Positions 18,262 to 26,554 of a DNA stretch of 64,000 bases are shown in pieces. The notes beneath the pieces were generated by a model. The model saw only the letters and a list, made by a program, of their open reading frames with translations, did no database searches and was not told where the DNA came from. Positions within the stretch are counted from its first letter, which is position 1; each line of letters opens with the position of its first letter. Position numbers and translations under genes: made by a program. Source of the DNA: Spirochaetota bacterium (GTDB taxonomy: Bacteria; Spirochaetota; Spirochaetia; Sphaerochaetales; Sphaerochaetaceae); NCBI GenBank assembly GCA_023401595.1, contig JAEXDQ010000024.1, positions 1-64,000 on the forward strand. The letters are read 5' to 3'.

Positions 18262-19803
18262 ATGAAGAAACTGGTTTCTCTTTCTCTTGCTTTGTTGCTT
18301 GTCTGCGGTATCGTCTTCGCTGGCGGTTCTTCCGAAAAATCCGCCGCGGCGTCTGGCGGCGTAGCCAGCGACGGACTTCCCGCCCACAAGTCGGAATTGA
18401 TCATTGGTTCTCCGGCTGATATCAACAACCTCGACCTGCAGGCCCAGCAGGACCAGATCAATAACATCGTCCTGAAGTCAACCCACCAGACGTTGGTGTT
18501 CTTCACCAATGAAGGTACTTTCGTTCCCGGACTCGCGACCAGCTGGGAGTTCACGGACGACACGCATATCATCTTCCATCTTGATCCTCGGGCGAAGTTC
18601 AGCGACGGTTCCCCGTTGACCGCGGAAGACGTCAAGTTCACCATGGACATGGCCATGACCAGCTACGTCGCAAACAATCTTGCGGGCCTCGTGAAGACCA
18701 CTGTCGTCGATGAACACACCTTTGAGATGGAAATCGAGACCTACAACAATGAATTCGTCCAGACCTTGGCCAGCGTTCCTCTTTCCATTCTTTCCAAGAA
18801 GGCCTATGAAAGCGGCATGAAGCAGCCGTACCTCGTCGGAAGCGGCCCCTACATGTATGACGAATGGGTCGAGGGCGAGTACGTCAGGCTGAAGAAGAAT
18901 CCGAACTATTGGCGTGAAGATGTCGGCGTCTCCGATTTCATCATCTTCAAACCCATACTGGAGGATTCTTCCCGCGTCATCGCGTTGCAGACCGGGGAGA
19001 TCGACGTCTGCATCAACCCCCCGATCAACGAGCTTGACTTCCTGGCGAAGGACAAGAACGTGACCGTGTTTGAAAAGCCGGGCAGCCGCCTTTTCTACTT
19101 CGCGTTCAATGTCGAGAAAGCTCCCTGGGACAACCAGAAGCTCCGCCAGGCCGTCGCTTGCGCGATCGACCGCGACAGCGTCCTCGAAGTCGCCGTCTAT
19201 GGCAAGGGTACTCCGCAGACGACCATCCTCAATCGCGGTCTCTGGGGGTTCTATGATGAAATGGAAGGTTTCCCGTACGACGTAGCGCGCGCCAAGGCTC
19301 TCATGGCTGAAGCCGGCTATCCGAACGGCGGGATCAAGACCTCCCTTCTTATCGCCAACAGCAGTCCGTATATCAATATCGCCCAGGTCGTCCAGGCCAA
19401 TCTGAAGGAGATCGGTATCGACGTCGTGATCCAGACCGTCGACGACGCCACCTTGAAGGCCAACTGCAAGAGCGGTACCCAGGAATTGTACCTGTGGAGG
19501 TGGAACGAGGACAGCAAGGTCGATTTCGTCTACCGCGACCTCTTCTACACCGGAAGCGGCTCGAACTACCATCATTACAGCGACAAGCACGCCGATGAAC
19601 TGGTCGATCTGGTCGCCACTGAAAAGGATCAGGACAAGCGGATGCAGGATGGCATCGAATTGCAGAAGTATCTGGTCGAGGCATGTCCTCAGGTTCCTCT
19701 GTACATCGCGAACCTGGTCATCGCATACAACAAGAACCTCAAGGGTGAGTACTTGTTCGGCGGCGGGAACCATGACTGGAGCCACGCCTATATCGCTCGG
19801 TAG
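18262..19803 (+). CDS. Dpp/Opp-type ABC transporter substrate-binding protein
   Basis: This 513-residue periplasmic protein of solute-binding family 5 (peptides, nickel, or oligosaccharides in some lineages) has an export leader MKKLVSLSLALLLVCGIVFA followed by a small Gly/Ser linker (GGSSEKSAA), as in spirochaete binding proteins. Family landmarks include LVGSGPYMYDEWVEGEYVRL, ILEDSSRVIALQTGEIDV and NQKLRQAVACAIDRDSVLEV. AAGGAG six nt upstream fixes the start at 18262 rather than 18217. The permeases and ATPases follow in order. The association with a LacI regulator points to an oligosaccharide ligand more than a peptide, which is inference. Confidence 0.9.
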   Translation: MKKLVSLSLALLLVCGIVFAGGSSEKSAAASGGVASDGLPAHKSELIIGSPADINNLDLQAQQDQINNIVLKSTHQTLVFFTNEGTFVPGLATSWEFTDDTHIIFHLDPRAKFSDGSPLTAEDVKFTMDMAMTSYVANNLAGLVKTTVVDEHTFEMEIETYNNEFVQTLASVPLSILSKKAYESGMKQPYLVGSGPYMYDEWVEGEYVRLKKNPNYWREDVGVSDFIIFKPILEDSSRVIALQTGEIDVCINPPINELDFLAKDKNVTVFEKPGSRLFYFAFNVEKAPWDNQKLRQAVACAIDRDSVLEVAVYGKGTPQTTILNRGLWGFYDEMEGFPYDVARAKALMAEAGYPNGGIKTSLLIANSSPYINIAQVVQANLKEIGIDVVIQTVDDATLKANCKSGTQELYLWRWNEDSKVDFVYRDLFYTGSGSNYHHYSDKHADELVDLVATEKDQDKRMQDGIELQKYLVEACPQVPLYIANLVIAYNKNLKGEYLFGGGNHDWSHAYIAR

Positions 19804-19819
19804 TTCTTTTCTCGTTTTC

Positions 19820-19867
19820 AGCCGGAGGCCGCTGGGGTGACCCCGTTTACCCCCGCCGTCTCCGGCT
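19820..19867 (+). other. Intercistronic hairpin between binding protein and permease genes
   Basis: AGCCGGAG pairs with CTCCGGCT across about 32 nt that themselves contain GGGGT/ACCCC. There is no T-tract, so it is more likely an mRNA-stabilising or attenuating stem than a terminator. Such stems commonly keep binding-protein output above permease output. Confidence 0.5.
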
Positions 19868-19915
19868 GGCATTTCGGTTTCCGGTCCAACCAGACGTTCG
19901 TCGAGGAGTGTTTTC

Positions 19916-20851
19916 ATGATTCGTTATATTTTGAAGCGTTTGTTGCTGATGATTCCGGTAATTCTCGCGACCTCGCTGCTGATTTTTTTCGCGATGAGCC
20001 TGACGGGCGGAGATCCAGCCATATATCTCGCCCCGGAGAATGCGACTGATGCCCAGATACAGCAGATTCGTGAGGATCTCGGCCTGACCGATAGCTTTCC
20101 AGTACGTTATCTGAAATATATGGCCGGTATGCTGAGGGGGGATCTCGGTACCAGCTATGTCACCAAGCGCGATGTGTTCAAGACGTTCATGGACCGCCTG
20201 CCCAATACCATGCAGCTTGCCGGCGCGTCCGTTCTCATCGCTACGTTGATAGCGATACCTCTGGGAATATACACGGCCATCAACCAGAATACCTGGAAGG
20301 ATACGGCGGGCATGGTGTTCGCCCTGTTCGGCGTGTCAATGCCGAACTTCTGGCTGGGGCTGATGCTGATCATCCTCTTCTCGTTGAAGCTCGGATGGCT
20401 TCCCAGCGGCGGCAAGAGCGGTATATTGAGCCTGATTCTGCCGTCCGTGACGGTGGGGCTCGGCCTTGCCGCGCTGATCACCCGCACGACGAGGTCGTCC
20501 ATGCTCGACGTCATCCGTCAGGACTACATACGCACAGCCCGCGCGAAGGGGTGTTCCGAAAAACGGGTCATCCGCAAGCATGCGCTGGGCAATGCGCTGA
20601 TTCCCATCATCACCGTGATCGGGATGCAGCTTTCCAATGTGCTGACGGGCAGCGTCCTCGCCGAGACCGTCTTCTCCTGGCCGGGAATCGGCCGCCTGAT
20701 CTTCGATTCGATATCCAAGCGCGATACGCCGATGGTGACCGGCTCGATCATCCTCTGTTCAGTGCTGATGGTCGTGGTGAATCTGTTGGTCGATATCATC
20801 TATGCGTTCTTTGATCCACGTATCAAAGCTCAATACATGAAGAAGGGGTGA
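19916..20851 (+). CDS. ABC transporter permease, DppB/OppB type
   Basis: This 311-residue inner-membrane protein starts MIRYILKRLLLMIPVILATS, the standard DppB first helix. It has five or six further helices and the ATPase-docking EAA loop (YIRTARAKGCSEKRVIRKHA, then LGNALIPIIT). It ends with the usual IIYAFFDPRI. GAGGAG lies 8 nt upstream. It is the second gene of the importer operon and four bp from the next gene. Confidence 0.92.
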   Translation: MIRYILKRLLLMIPVILATSLLIFFAMSLTGGDPAIYLAPENATDAQIQQIREDLGLTDSFPVRYLKYMAGMLRGDLGTSYVTKRDVFKTFMDRLPNTMQLAGASVLIATLIAIPLGIYTAINQNTWKDTAGMVFALFGVSMPNFWLGLMLIILFSLKLGWLPSGGKSGILSLILPSVTVGLGLAALITRTTRSSMLDVIRQDYIRTARAKGCSEKRVIRKHALGNALIPIITVIGMQLSNVLTGSVLAETVFSWPGIGRLIFDSISKRDTPMVTGSIILCSVLMVVVNLLVDIIYAFFDPRIKAQYMKKG

Positions 20852-20855
20852 TGAT

Positions 20856-21752
20856 ATGGCGAGTACGAAAGTAAGACAGGTCGACGGCGTTGAAATCCTG
20901 AAAAGCCGGTCTCAGCTTCAAGAGACCTGGCGGCGTCTGTTGAAGAACAAGGGGGCGGTCATCGGAATGGCGTTCCTTGCGCTGCTGGTTGTCGCCGCCG
21001 TCCTCAGCGGATTCATCTTTGACTATGATACCGACGTGATCGGGCAGAACATCCAGAACCGGCTGCAATGGCCGAACAGGGCGCATATATTCGGGACTGA
21101 CGAGCTTGGCCGCGATATCTTCATCCGTATCCTGTACGGGGCCCGGTACAGTCTCGCCATCGGTTGCGGCAGCGTACTGATCGGCCTTGTCACGGGAGTC
21201 ATCCTCGGCGCGGTCGCCGGATTCTACGGAGGGCTCGTGGACCAGGTCATCATGCGCGTGAACGACATGCTCTATGCGATTCCGAACATCATGATAGCGG
21301 TCGTCATCGTTTCTCTGTTCGGGACCAGTACGTTCAACCTGCTGCTGGCGTTGTGCGTGACCTGTTCGACTTCCTTCGTCCGTATCGCAAGGGCGTCGGT
21401 CATGACGATACGGGGACAGGAGTACATCGAGAGCGCCTATGCGATGGGGCTGCCTACCTGGAAGGTCATTCTCAAGCACATCATTCCCAACTGCCTGAGT
21501 CCGATCATCGTCCAAGTCACGCTGTTGATCGGTACGACGATTATCGCCGCCTCCTCGCTCTCGTTCCTTGGCATCGGCGTTCCGTCTCCCGCACCGGAGT
21601 GGGGAGCCATGCTCAGCGCGGGACGCAGCCAGATCCGCAATGCGCCGTATATCTGTGTCATTCCGGGGCTCGCCATCATGTTCACGGTTCTTGCCCTGAA
21701 CCTTCTTGGCGACGGTCTGCGGGACGCTCTTGATCCAAAACTGAAGAAGTAG
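20856..21752 (+). CDS. ABC transporter permease, DppC/OppC type
   Basis: This 298-residue inner-membrane permease has an N-terminal cytoplasmic tail (SQLQETWRRLLKNKGAVIGM) and the EAA loop YIESAYAMGLPTWKVILKHI, then IPNCLSPIIVQ. It ends NLLGDGLRDALDPKLKK, the exact DppC-type closing sequence. HIFGTDELGRDIFIRILYGA is the conserved periplasmic-side motif. It partners with the DppB-like protein as the heterodimeric channel. Confidence 0.92.
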   Translation: MASTKVRQVDGVEILKSRSQLQETWRRLLKNKGAVIGMAFLALLVVAAVLSGFIFDYDTDVIGQNIQNRLQWPNRAHIFGTDELGRDIFIRILYGARYSLAIGCGSVLIGLVTGVILGAVAGFYGGLVDQVIMRVNDMLYAIPNIMIAVVIVSLFGTSTFNLLLALCVTCSTSFVRIARASVMTIRGQEYIESAYAMGLPTWKVILKHIIPNCLSPIIVQVTLLIGTTIIAASSLSFLGIGVPSPAPEWGAMLSAGRSQIRNAPYICVIPGLAIMFTVLALNLLGDGLRDALDPKLKK

Positions 21753-21760
21753 GATGTCCC

Positions 21761-22762
21761 ATGAGTAAGAAAACGAAAGAAATGTTGCTGGAGGTCAAGA
21801 ACCTCCGGGTCCAATACAATACCGACGCCGGCGAGGTCTATGCCGTAAACGGCTTGAATATTGAAATTGAGAAACGGCATACGCTGGGGCTCGTGGGGGA
21901 GACCGGCGCGGGCAAGACCACCACGGCGCTTTCAATCCTCAACCTCGTCCCTAATCCGCCCGGGGTGATTACCGCCGGACAGATATTCCTCGACGGGCAG
22001 AACGTACTTTCCATGAGCGAGGCCGAGCTGGAGAAAATGCGGGGCAACGATGTCGCCATGATTTTCCAGGATCCGATGACCGCCCTCAACCCCGTCATGA
22101 CGGTGGGGGAGCAGATCGCCGAATCGGTCATGCTCCACAATGAACTGAGCGAGGTCGAGGCTCTGGAACACGCCAAGGAGATGCTGAAGATGGTAGGTAT
22201 CGACGAAGGGCGCGCGGGCGACTATCCCCATCAGTTTTCGGGGGGCATGCGGCAGCGTGTGGTCATCGCGATCGCTTTGGCCTGCAAGCCGCGGCTGCTG
22301 ATCGCCGACGAGCCGACCACCGCGTTGGACGTGACCATCCAGGCCCAGGTATTGGTGCTGATCAAGCAACTGATCGCCAACAGCGACATGTCCCTGCTGC
22401 TGATCACCCATGATCTTGGCGTGGTAGCGGAGATATGCGACGAAGTGGCCGTCATGTACAGCGGGCAGATCGTTGAGAAAGGTACCGCCGACGATGTGTT
22501 CAACCACAGGCTGCATCCCTACACGGAGGGCTTGTTCAATTCGTTGCCGAACCTGCGCGAGCGGGGGGAGGAGCTTCAACCCATCAAGGGCATGATGCCC
22601 AATCCGATGGACCCGATCGTAGGTTGCAGCTTCGCTCCACGTTGCCAATATGCGACGGACCGTTGCTTCCATGAGATACCGAAGCTTCAGAGTATGTCTG
22701 AGACTCATTTCGTCGCCTGCCATAGATTCGATGACAAGGCAATAGGACAAAGGGGACGCTGA
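21761..22762 (+). CDS. ABC transporter ATPase, DppD/OppD type
   Basis: This 333-residue ATPase has Walker [10 protein letters not shown], a Q-loop in [11 protein letters not shown], signature FSGGMRQR, Walker [13 protein letters not shown] and the switch histidine in LLITHDLG. The C-terminal oligopeptide/dipeptide extension ends with a cysteine pattern ([17 protein letters not shown], then CH) that binds a [4Fe-4S]-type or structural centre in this family. It starts nine bp after the DppC-like gene. Confidence 0.93.
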   Translation: MSKKTKEMLLEVKNLRVQYNTDAGEVYAVNGLNIEIEKRHTLGLVGETGAGKTTTALSILNLVPNPPGVITAGQIFLDGQNVLSMSEAELEKMRGNDVAMIFQDPMTALNPVMTVGEQIAESVMLHNELSEVEALEHAKEMLKMVGIDEGRAGDYPHQFSGGMRQRVVIAIALACKPRLLIADEPTTALDVTIQAQVLVLIKQLIANSDMSLLLITHDLGVVAEICDEVAVMYSGQIVEKGTADDVFNHRLHPYTEGLFNSLPNLRERGEELQPIKGMMPNPMDPIVGCSFAPRCQYATDRCFHEIPKLQSMSETHFVACHRFDDKAIGQRGR

Positions 22763-22763
22763 A

Positions 22764-23753
22764 ATGGCTGAAGAACCGATTTTGAAGGTAGAGAACCTGA
22801 CGAAATATTTCCAGACCCCAAGAGGGCTGCTTCATGCCGTAGACGGTGTGAGCTTCGAGATACAGCGCGGAAAGACGCTCGGTATCGTGGGCGAGAGCGG
22901 ATGCGGCAAATCCACGACCGGCAGAGTGCTGCTCAAGCTGGTAAAGCCGACCAGCGGGAGGATTGTCTTCGACGGCAAGGATATCACCGACTACAGCGCT
23001 TCGAAGATGCGTCCGCTCCGTTGCGAGATGCAGATGATATTTCAGGATCCGTTCTCGTCGTTGGATCCCCGGCAGAGCGTCATGCAGCTGATCAGCGAGC
23101 CGATCATCCAGCACAAGCTGCTTCGCGGCAAAAAGGAGATCGAGAAGCGGACGTTGGAGCTGATGGATACCGTAGGGCTTGCCGGCCGGTATATCAACAC
23201 CTATCCGCATGAGCTTGACGGAGGCCGCCGTCAGCGCATCGGTATCGCCAGGGCGCTGGCCGTGAACCCCAAGCTGATTGTCTGCGATGAGCCTGTATCC
23301 GCGCTGGATGTTTCGATTCAGGCCCAGATCCTGAATCTGCTCAAACAACTTCAGAAGGAATTCGGATTGACCTATGTGTTCATCACCCACAATCTCGCCG
23401 TCGTCAAGTATTTCAGCGACGATATCGCAGTGATGTATCTGGGACAGATGGTCGAGAAGGCTCCTGCGGATTTGATCTTCGACCGCCCCCTGCACCCGTA
23501 CACCAAGGCGTTGCTCGCCGCGGTTCCAGTCCCTGTCGTCGGGGAGAACCACCCTGAACGGCAGTTGATCCGTGGCGAGATCACCAGTCCCGTGAATCTT
23601 CCCGACGAATGCCGTTTTTGTTCCCGATGCGACTATGTGGTCGGTCAATGCCGGGAGAAGGATCCCTCGCTTACCGAGGTCGAGCCGAATCATTTCGTCG
23701 CCTGTTGCCGCGTCAGGAGCGGAGCCGACGCGAACATCGAGCCGACCAGGTAG
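22764..23753 (+). CDS. ABC transporter ATPase, DppF/OppF type
   Basis: This 329-residue partner ATPase has Walker [11 protein letters not shown]-loop [12 protein letters not shown], Walker [13 protein letters not shown] and H-loop [10 protein letters not shown]. Its signature reads ELDGGRRQR instead of the usual SGGQ core, a variant I believe recurs in this subfamily. The C-terminal cysteine cluster ([14 protein letters not shown], then CC) matches its partner. It is the last gene of the importer operon, one nt after the previous stop. Confidence 0.92.
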   Translation: MAEEPILKVENLTKYFQTPRGLLHAVDGVSFEIQRGKTLGIVGESGCGKSTTGRVLLKLVKPTSGRIVFDGKDITDYSASKMRPLRCEMQMIFQDPFSSLDPRQSVMQLISEPIIQHKLLRGKKEIEKRTLELMDTVGLAGRYINTYPHELDGGRRQRIGIARALAVNPKLIVCDEPVSALDVSIQAQILNLLKQLQKEFGLTYVFITHNLAVVKYFSDDIAVMYLGQMVEKAPADLIFDRPLHPYTKALLAAVPVPVVGENHPERQLIRGEITSPVNLPDECRFCSRCDYVVGQCREKDPSLTEVEPNHFVACCRVRSGADANIEPTR

Positions 23754-23779
23754 TCGTTGAAGTATGGCTGGGAGGCGTT

Positions 23780-23810
23780 GGCATGAAGCCGGCATGAAGC
23801 CGGCATGAAC
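23780..23810 (+). repeat. 11-bp tandem repeat, 2.8 copies
   Basis: GGCATGAAGCC is repeated at 23780-23790 and 23791-23801 and partly at 23802-23810. Each junction creates the palindrome GCCGGC. Confidence 0.85.
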
Positions 23811-24031
23811 AAGGAGATCATCAAGGCTCAGGAAGTCACCTGAAGTAGGGTCGGGGCGGCATCGGCATGAAACCGGCCCCTCCGTACTGTGGACTCAAGA
23901 CCTGTGCGAGCCGCCCTCATATGCCGTGCGACGGGGGACGTATGGGGGGCATGGGGCCTGTAGGGGTACATGAGGGTGCGCATGGGGCGAACGGCCGTCT
24001 GCCGACTTTTCGGAAGCGCCTGGTACCCGTC
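23811..24031. other. G-rich intergenic region without a gene
   Basis: There is no coding signal on either strand. The plus strand is strikingly G-rich from about 23930 to 23990 with repeated runs of four to six Gs (GGGGG, GGGGGG, GGGGCC, GGGG), a pattern that could fold into a quadruplex on the plus strand or its transcript. Confidence 0.5.
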
Positions 24032-24099
24032 ATACCGAAACTCTCCGCTCATCAAGCTTGACAAGCGGAGGTGGTGAGGGCTTCCGGTATGGTTTTTTC
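24032..24099 (+). terminator. Nested-stem terminator after the importer operon
   Basis: The outer stem CATACCG/CGGTATG and inner stem CTCCGCT/AGCGGAG enclose a short loop, followed by GTTTTTTC. It lies about 280 bp after the last transporter gene. Confidence 0.6.
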
Positions 24100-24194
24100 A
24101 ATAGAATCGCCGTTCCGTTCCCTGTTTTTCGGCAAGAGGTCCTGCCACTGCCGTCCGGTTATCGGAACCCTAGGCGATCCATGCTTTGAACGTC

Positions 24195-25004
24195 CTATTC
24201 CCCCGCAGGTTTGAAACCGTAGAAGTGGAGTATGTTCATATCCTCGGGGATATCGCAATAATGGTCTCCGTTGCCGAAGATCGTCTTGTGGATGCCGTGG
24301 TCAGGGGCGAACAGGAACAAGGTATCGTAGTCCTTCCATACCTTTTTCGCGCAATCGACCAGACATGCGAAATCCCGGACATGTCTTTTCAACGCTTGGA
24401 TCGAACGTTCTGATTCCGGTTCCGTATCATGGATGGCATCATCGTAGTCCATGTTGTAGACGACCACGACGTCATGTTCGTTCTCGCTGAGGAGTTGCAG
24501 GCCTTTCCGCGTCGCTTCTTCATCGCTCGGTTCTGTATTGAAGTAGGTAATGGGACGGCCTGTGAAAATCAAGCCCATGGAGGAATCGTCCCGGGCCACG
24601 AGCGCCGTTCTCACGCCCTGCCGGGGAAGAGCGTCGAACAGTGTATCGACCGTTACGAGTTTCTTGATGTATTCCTGGATTCCGTGGTCCTTGGGCTCCG
24701 CTCCGCTGAACATCGTCGCGAAGCATACCGGAGTTACCGGAGGAAACGCAGCGAGCATGGGTATGGCCATCTGTGTGCGTTCGATTACAGGGCTGTAGAT
24801 ATCCGTGTATTTCTGATACAGCCATTGGGCTATGGCGTCAGGGTTGTATATCAGCACCTTCTGGGCATGGCCGCTTCTGCTGCGGTTCCCGACCATCGTC
24901 AGGACCGGTTCTATGGGTTCTCCGGCAAGCTTCGGCTTTTTCAGCCCCATCGCTTGGGTGATGGTTGCGGCGGTCTGCGTAAGCTGGACGGAATTGAATG
25001 CCAT
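24195..25004 (-). CDS. Alkaline-phosphatase-superfamily protein
   Basis: This 269-residue protein resembles the nucleotide pyrophosphatase/phosphodiesterase branch of the alkaline phosphatase superfamily: TPVCFATMFSGAEPKDHGI holds the family's threonine/serine region and FLFAPDHGIHK matches the metal-binding SDHG-type motif. No signal peptide is present, so it is cytoplasmic. GGAGAG precedes ATG. The nucleophile is not certain, and key metal ligands beyond the C-terminal D/H are not obvious to me. It may be a phosphoesterase or a degenerate member. Confidence 0.65.
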   Translation of the reverse strand: MAFNSVQLTQTAATITQAMGLKKPKLAGEPIEPVLTMVGNRSRSGHAQKVLIYNPDAIAQWLYQKYTDIYSPVIERTQMAIPMLAAFPPVTPVCFATMFSGAEPKDHGIQEYIKKLVTVDTLFDALPRQGVRTALVARDDSSMGLIFTGRPITYFNTEPSDEEATRKGLQLLSENEHDVVVVYNMDYDDAIHDTEPESERSIQALKRHVRDFACLVDCAKKVWKDYDTLFLFAPDHGIHKTIFGNGDHYCDIPEDMNILHFYGFKPAGE

Positions 25005-25105
25005 GATTGTTCTCTCCTCATTGAATCGATGGTGTCATTGTATCATAGGAGCATGTGTTTGTGGTAAAATAGTAGACGGTTCATATCGGAAAAAGTGGAG
25101 GAAAC

Positions 25106-25567
25106 ATGGTCGTCGTCATTCCGTTGCTGTTCTTGTTCGCCTCTGTCTATGCGTTGTGCAACGCCGTCGTCCTGCGTTCGACGCGACTACACGGCTGCGG
25201 CTCATATGCGAAAGTGGAGAAGGTGGAGCATATCATTCCGTTCGGGCTGCGGAGGTCCCTGTCCCGGCGCGACGGCAGCGTTGGATGCGACTATATCGTT
25301 TATGTGACCTTTCCGACGAAGAAGGGGAATTCTGTCGGCGTAAGGGCGACCGTGCATGCCAGGTTGAAGCTCGTCAACGGCAAACGGATTCCTTTTTTCA
25401 GCGAGGGCGACCGGATCCCCATACAGTATCATCCCCGCTTTCAGAAGGTGGTCTATTTCAATGTGGAGCCTGTCAGGAACCGGCAAGGGGCCCTTGCTCC
25501 TATCGTTGTCTGGGGGTGTTGTACCGTAGTGCTGACATGCATCGTTTCCTATATGCTGTTCGCCTAG
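25106..25567 (+). CDS. Small membrane protein, DUF3592-like
   Basis: This 153-residue protein has one N-terminal and one C-terminal membrane helix (VVVIPLLFLFASVYALCNAV and the segment ending CIVSYMLFA) around a soluble beta-rich domain (YIVYVTFPTKKGNSVGVRAT, FFSEGDRIPIQYHP). The arrangement and the GDRIPIQYHP phrase are like DUF3592 proteins, whose function is unknown. GGAGG lies five nt before ATG. It is divergent from the phosphatase-like gene. Confidence 0.6.
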   Translation: MVVVIPLLFLFASVYALCNAVVLRSTRLHGCGSYAKVEKVEHIIPFGLRRSLSRRDGSVGCDYIVYVTFPTKKGNSVGVRATVHARLKLVNGKRIPFFSEGDRIPIQYHPRFQKVVYFNVEPVRNRQGALAPIVVWGCCTVVLTCIVSYMLFA

Positions 25568-25675
25568 TTCCCGATACCTTGGATACAGGGCGTTTCCGTT
25601 GACATGTATTGTGTCCACAGAGTATCTTTACAGTGATGAATCGTTGTAGCAAAAGATATTATATATAAACGGAGA

Positions 25676-25706
25676 AGAATGGCCGCCCTGCTGCGGGATT
25701 CTTTTT
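25676..25706 (+). terminator. Stem followed by T-tract before the glycerophosphodiesterase
   Basis: AGAAT/ATTCT with inner CCGC/GCGG, running into TTTTT. It separates the small membrane protein from the next gene. Confidence 0.5.
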
Positions 25707-25723
25707 CATGACAAGGAGTCCAT

Positions 25724-26449
25724 ATGAAAGTTTTTGCCCATAGGGGCTTTTCCGGAAAGTATCCGGAGAATACCATGCTGGCGTTCCGGAAGGCCTTGGA
25801 AGCCGGCGCTGACGGCGTTGAATTGGATGTGCATGAAAGCTGCGACGGCAAGCTGGTGGTCATCCACGATGAGCTGCTCGTCCGGACGACAGGACGGCAG
25901 GGGGCTGTAAGCGACTATACCTTGAAGGAGTTGTCCACAATCAACGCCTCCAAAACGATGGACGATCGTTTTGACGCCTGTATTCCCTCTTTTGAAGAAT
26001 ATTGTGATTTCGCGAGTCAAAACCGGATGATCACCAACATCGAGATCAAGACGAACCGGAGTTGGTATCAGGACATTGAAAAGAAGACCGTTGAGATGGT
26101 CAAGGCGTTCCACCTTGAAGAGCGCGTCATATTCTCTTCGTTCAATTGGTTGTCCGTTGTGCGGGTGAAGGCTTTGGCGCCGGATATCCCGTGCGGGTTG
26201 TTGTACGAAGGCCAGCAGTCGGTCAGGCACCTGGCGTACCAGGCGAAGGACAACGGCCTGCAGTACCTGCATCCCGACTTCGTCCTGCTGGACGACGAAG
26301 CCGTCGCTGAATGCGAAAAATCCGGTATCGGGCTGAACGTGTGGACCGTCAACGACCGGGAACGGATGAGCCGGCTGATGGACTGGAAGGTCTCCGGCGT
26401 CATTTCCAACTTTCCGGACATGTGCCTCCAGCTGCTGGGGCGAGCCTAG
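25724..26449 (+). CDS. ugpQ: Glycerophosphodiester phosphodiesterase
   Basis: This 241-residue TIM-barrel enzyme hydrolyses deacylated phospholipids to glycerol-3-phosphate and an alcohol. The catalytic HRG (6-8), ENT (15-17), the metal-binding ELD (33-35) and the second histidine H48 (VIHDE) are all present. NIEIKTN and GLNVWTVND complete the family pattern. No signal peptide is present, so it is the cytoplasmic UgpQ type rather than the periplasmic GlpQ type. AAGGAG precedes ATG. Its product could feed the GlpA-like operon further on. Confidence 0.93.
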   Translation: MKVFAHRGFSGKYPENTMLAFRKALEAGADGVELDVHESCDGKLVVIHDELLVRTTGRQGAVSDYTLKELSTINASKTMDDRFDACIPSFEEYCDFASQNRMITNIEIKTNRSWYQDIEKKTVEMVKAFHLEERVIFSSFNWLSVVRVKALAPDIPCGLLYEGQQSVRHLAYQAKDNGLQYLHPDFVLLDDEAVAECEKSGIGLNVWTVNDRERMSRLMDWKVSGVISNFPDMCLQLLGRA

Positions 26450-26554
26450 GGCCTTGCCCGCCGGCCGCCCGCGCAATCCTCGGAACATCGTCAAAGACAT
26501 CAGGGGCGGCGAACGGCGGCCGATGAGCCTGATGCCTTTGATGGCCCCACGGTA

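Noticed and set aside
18478..19917. Long antisense frame across the substrate-binding protein gene
   Set aside because: It is a shadow of codon bias, with no family features. The sense gene is complete.
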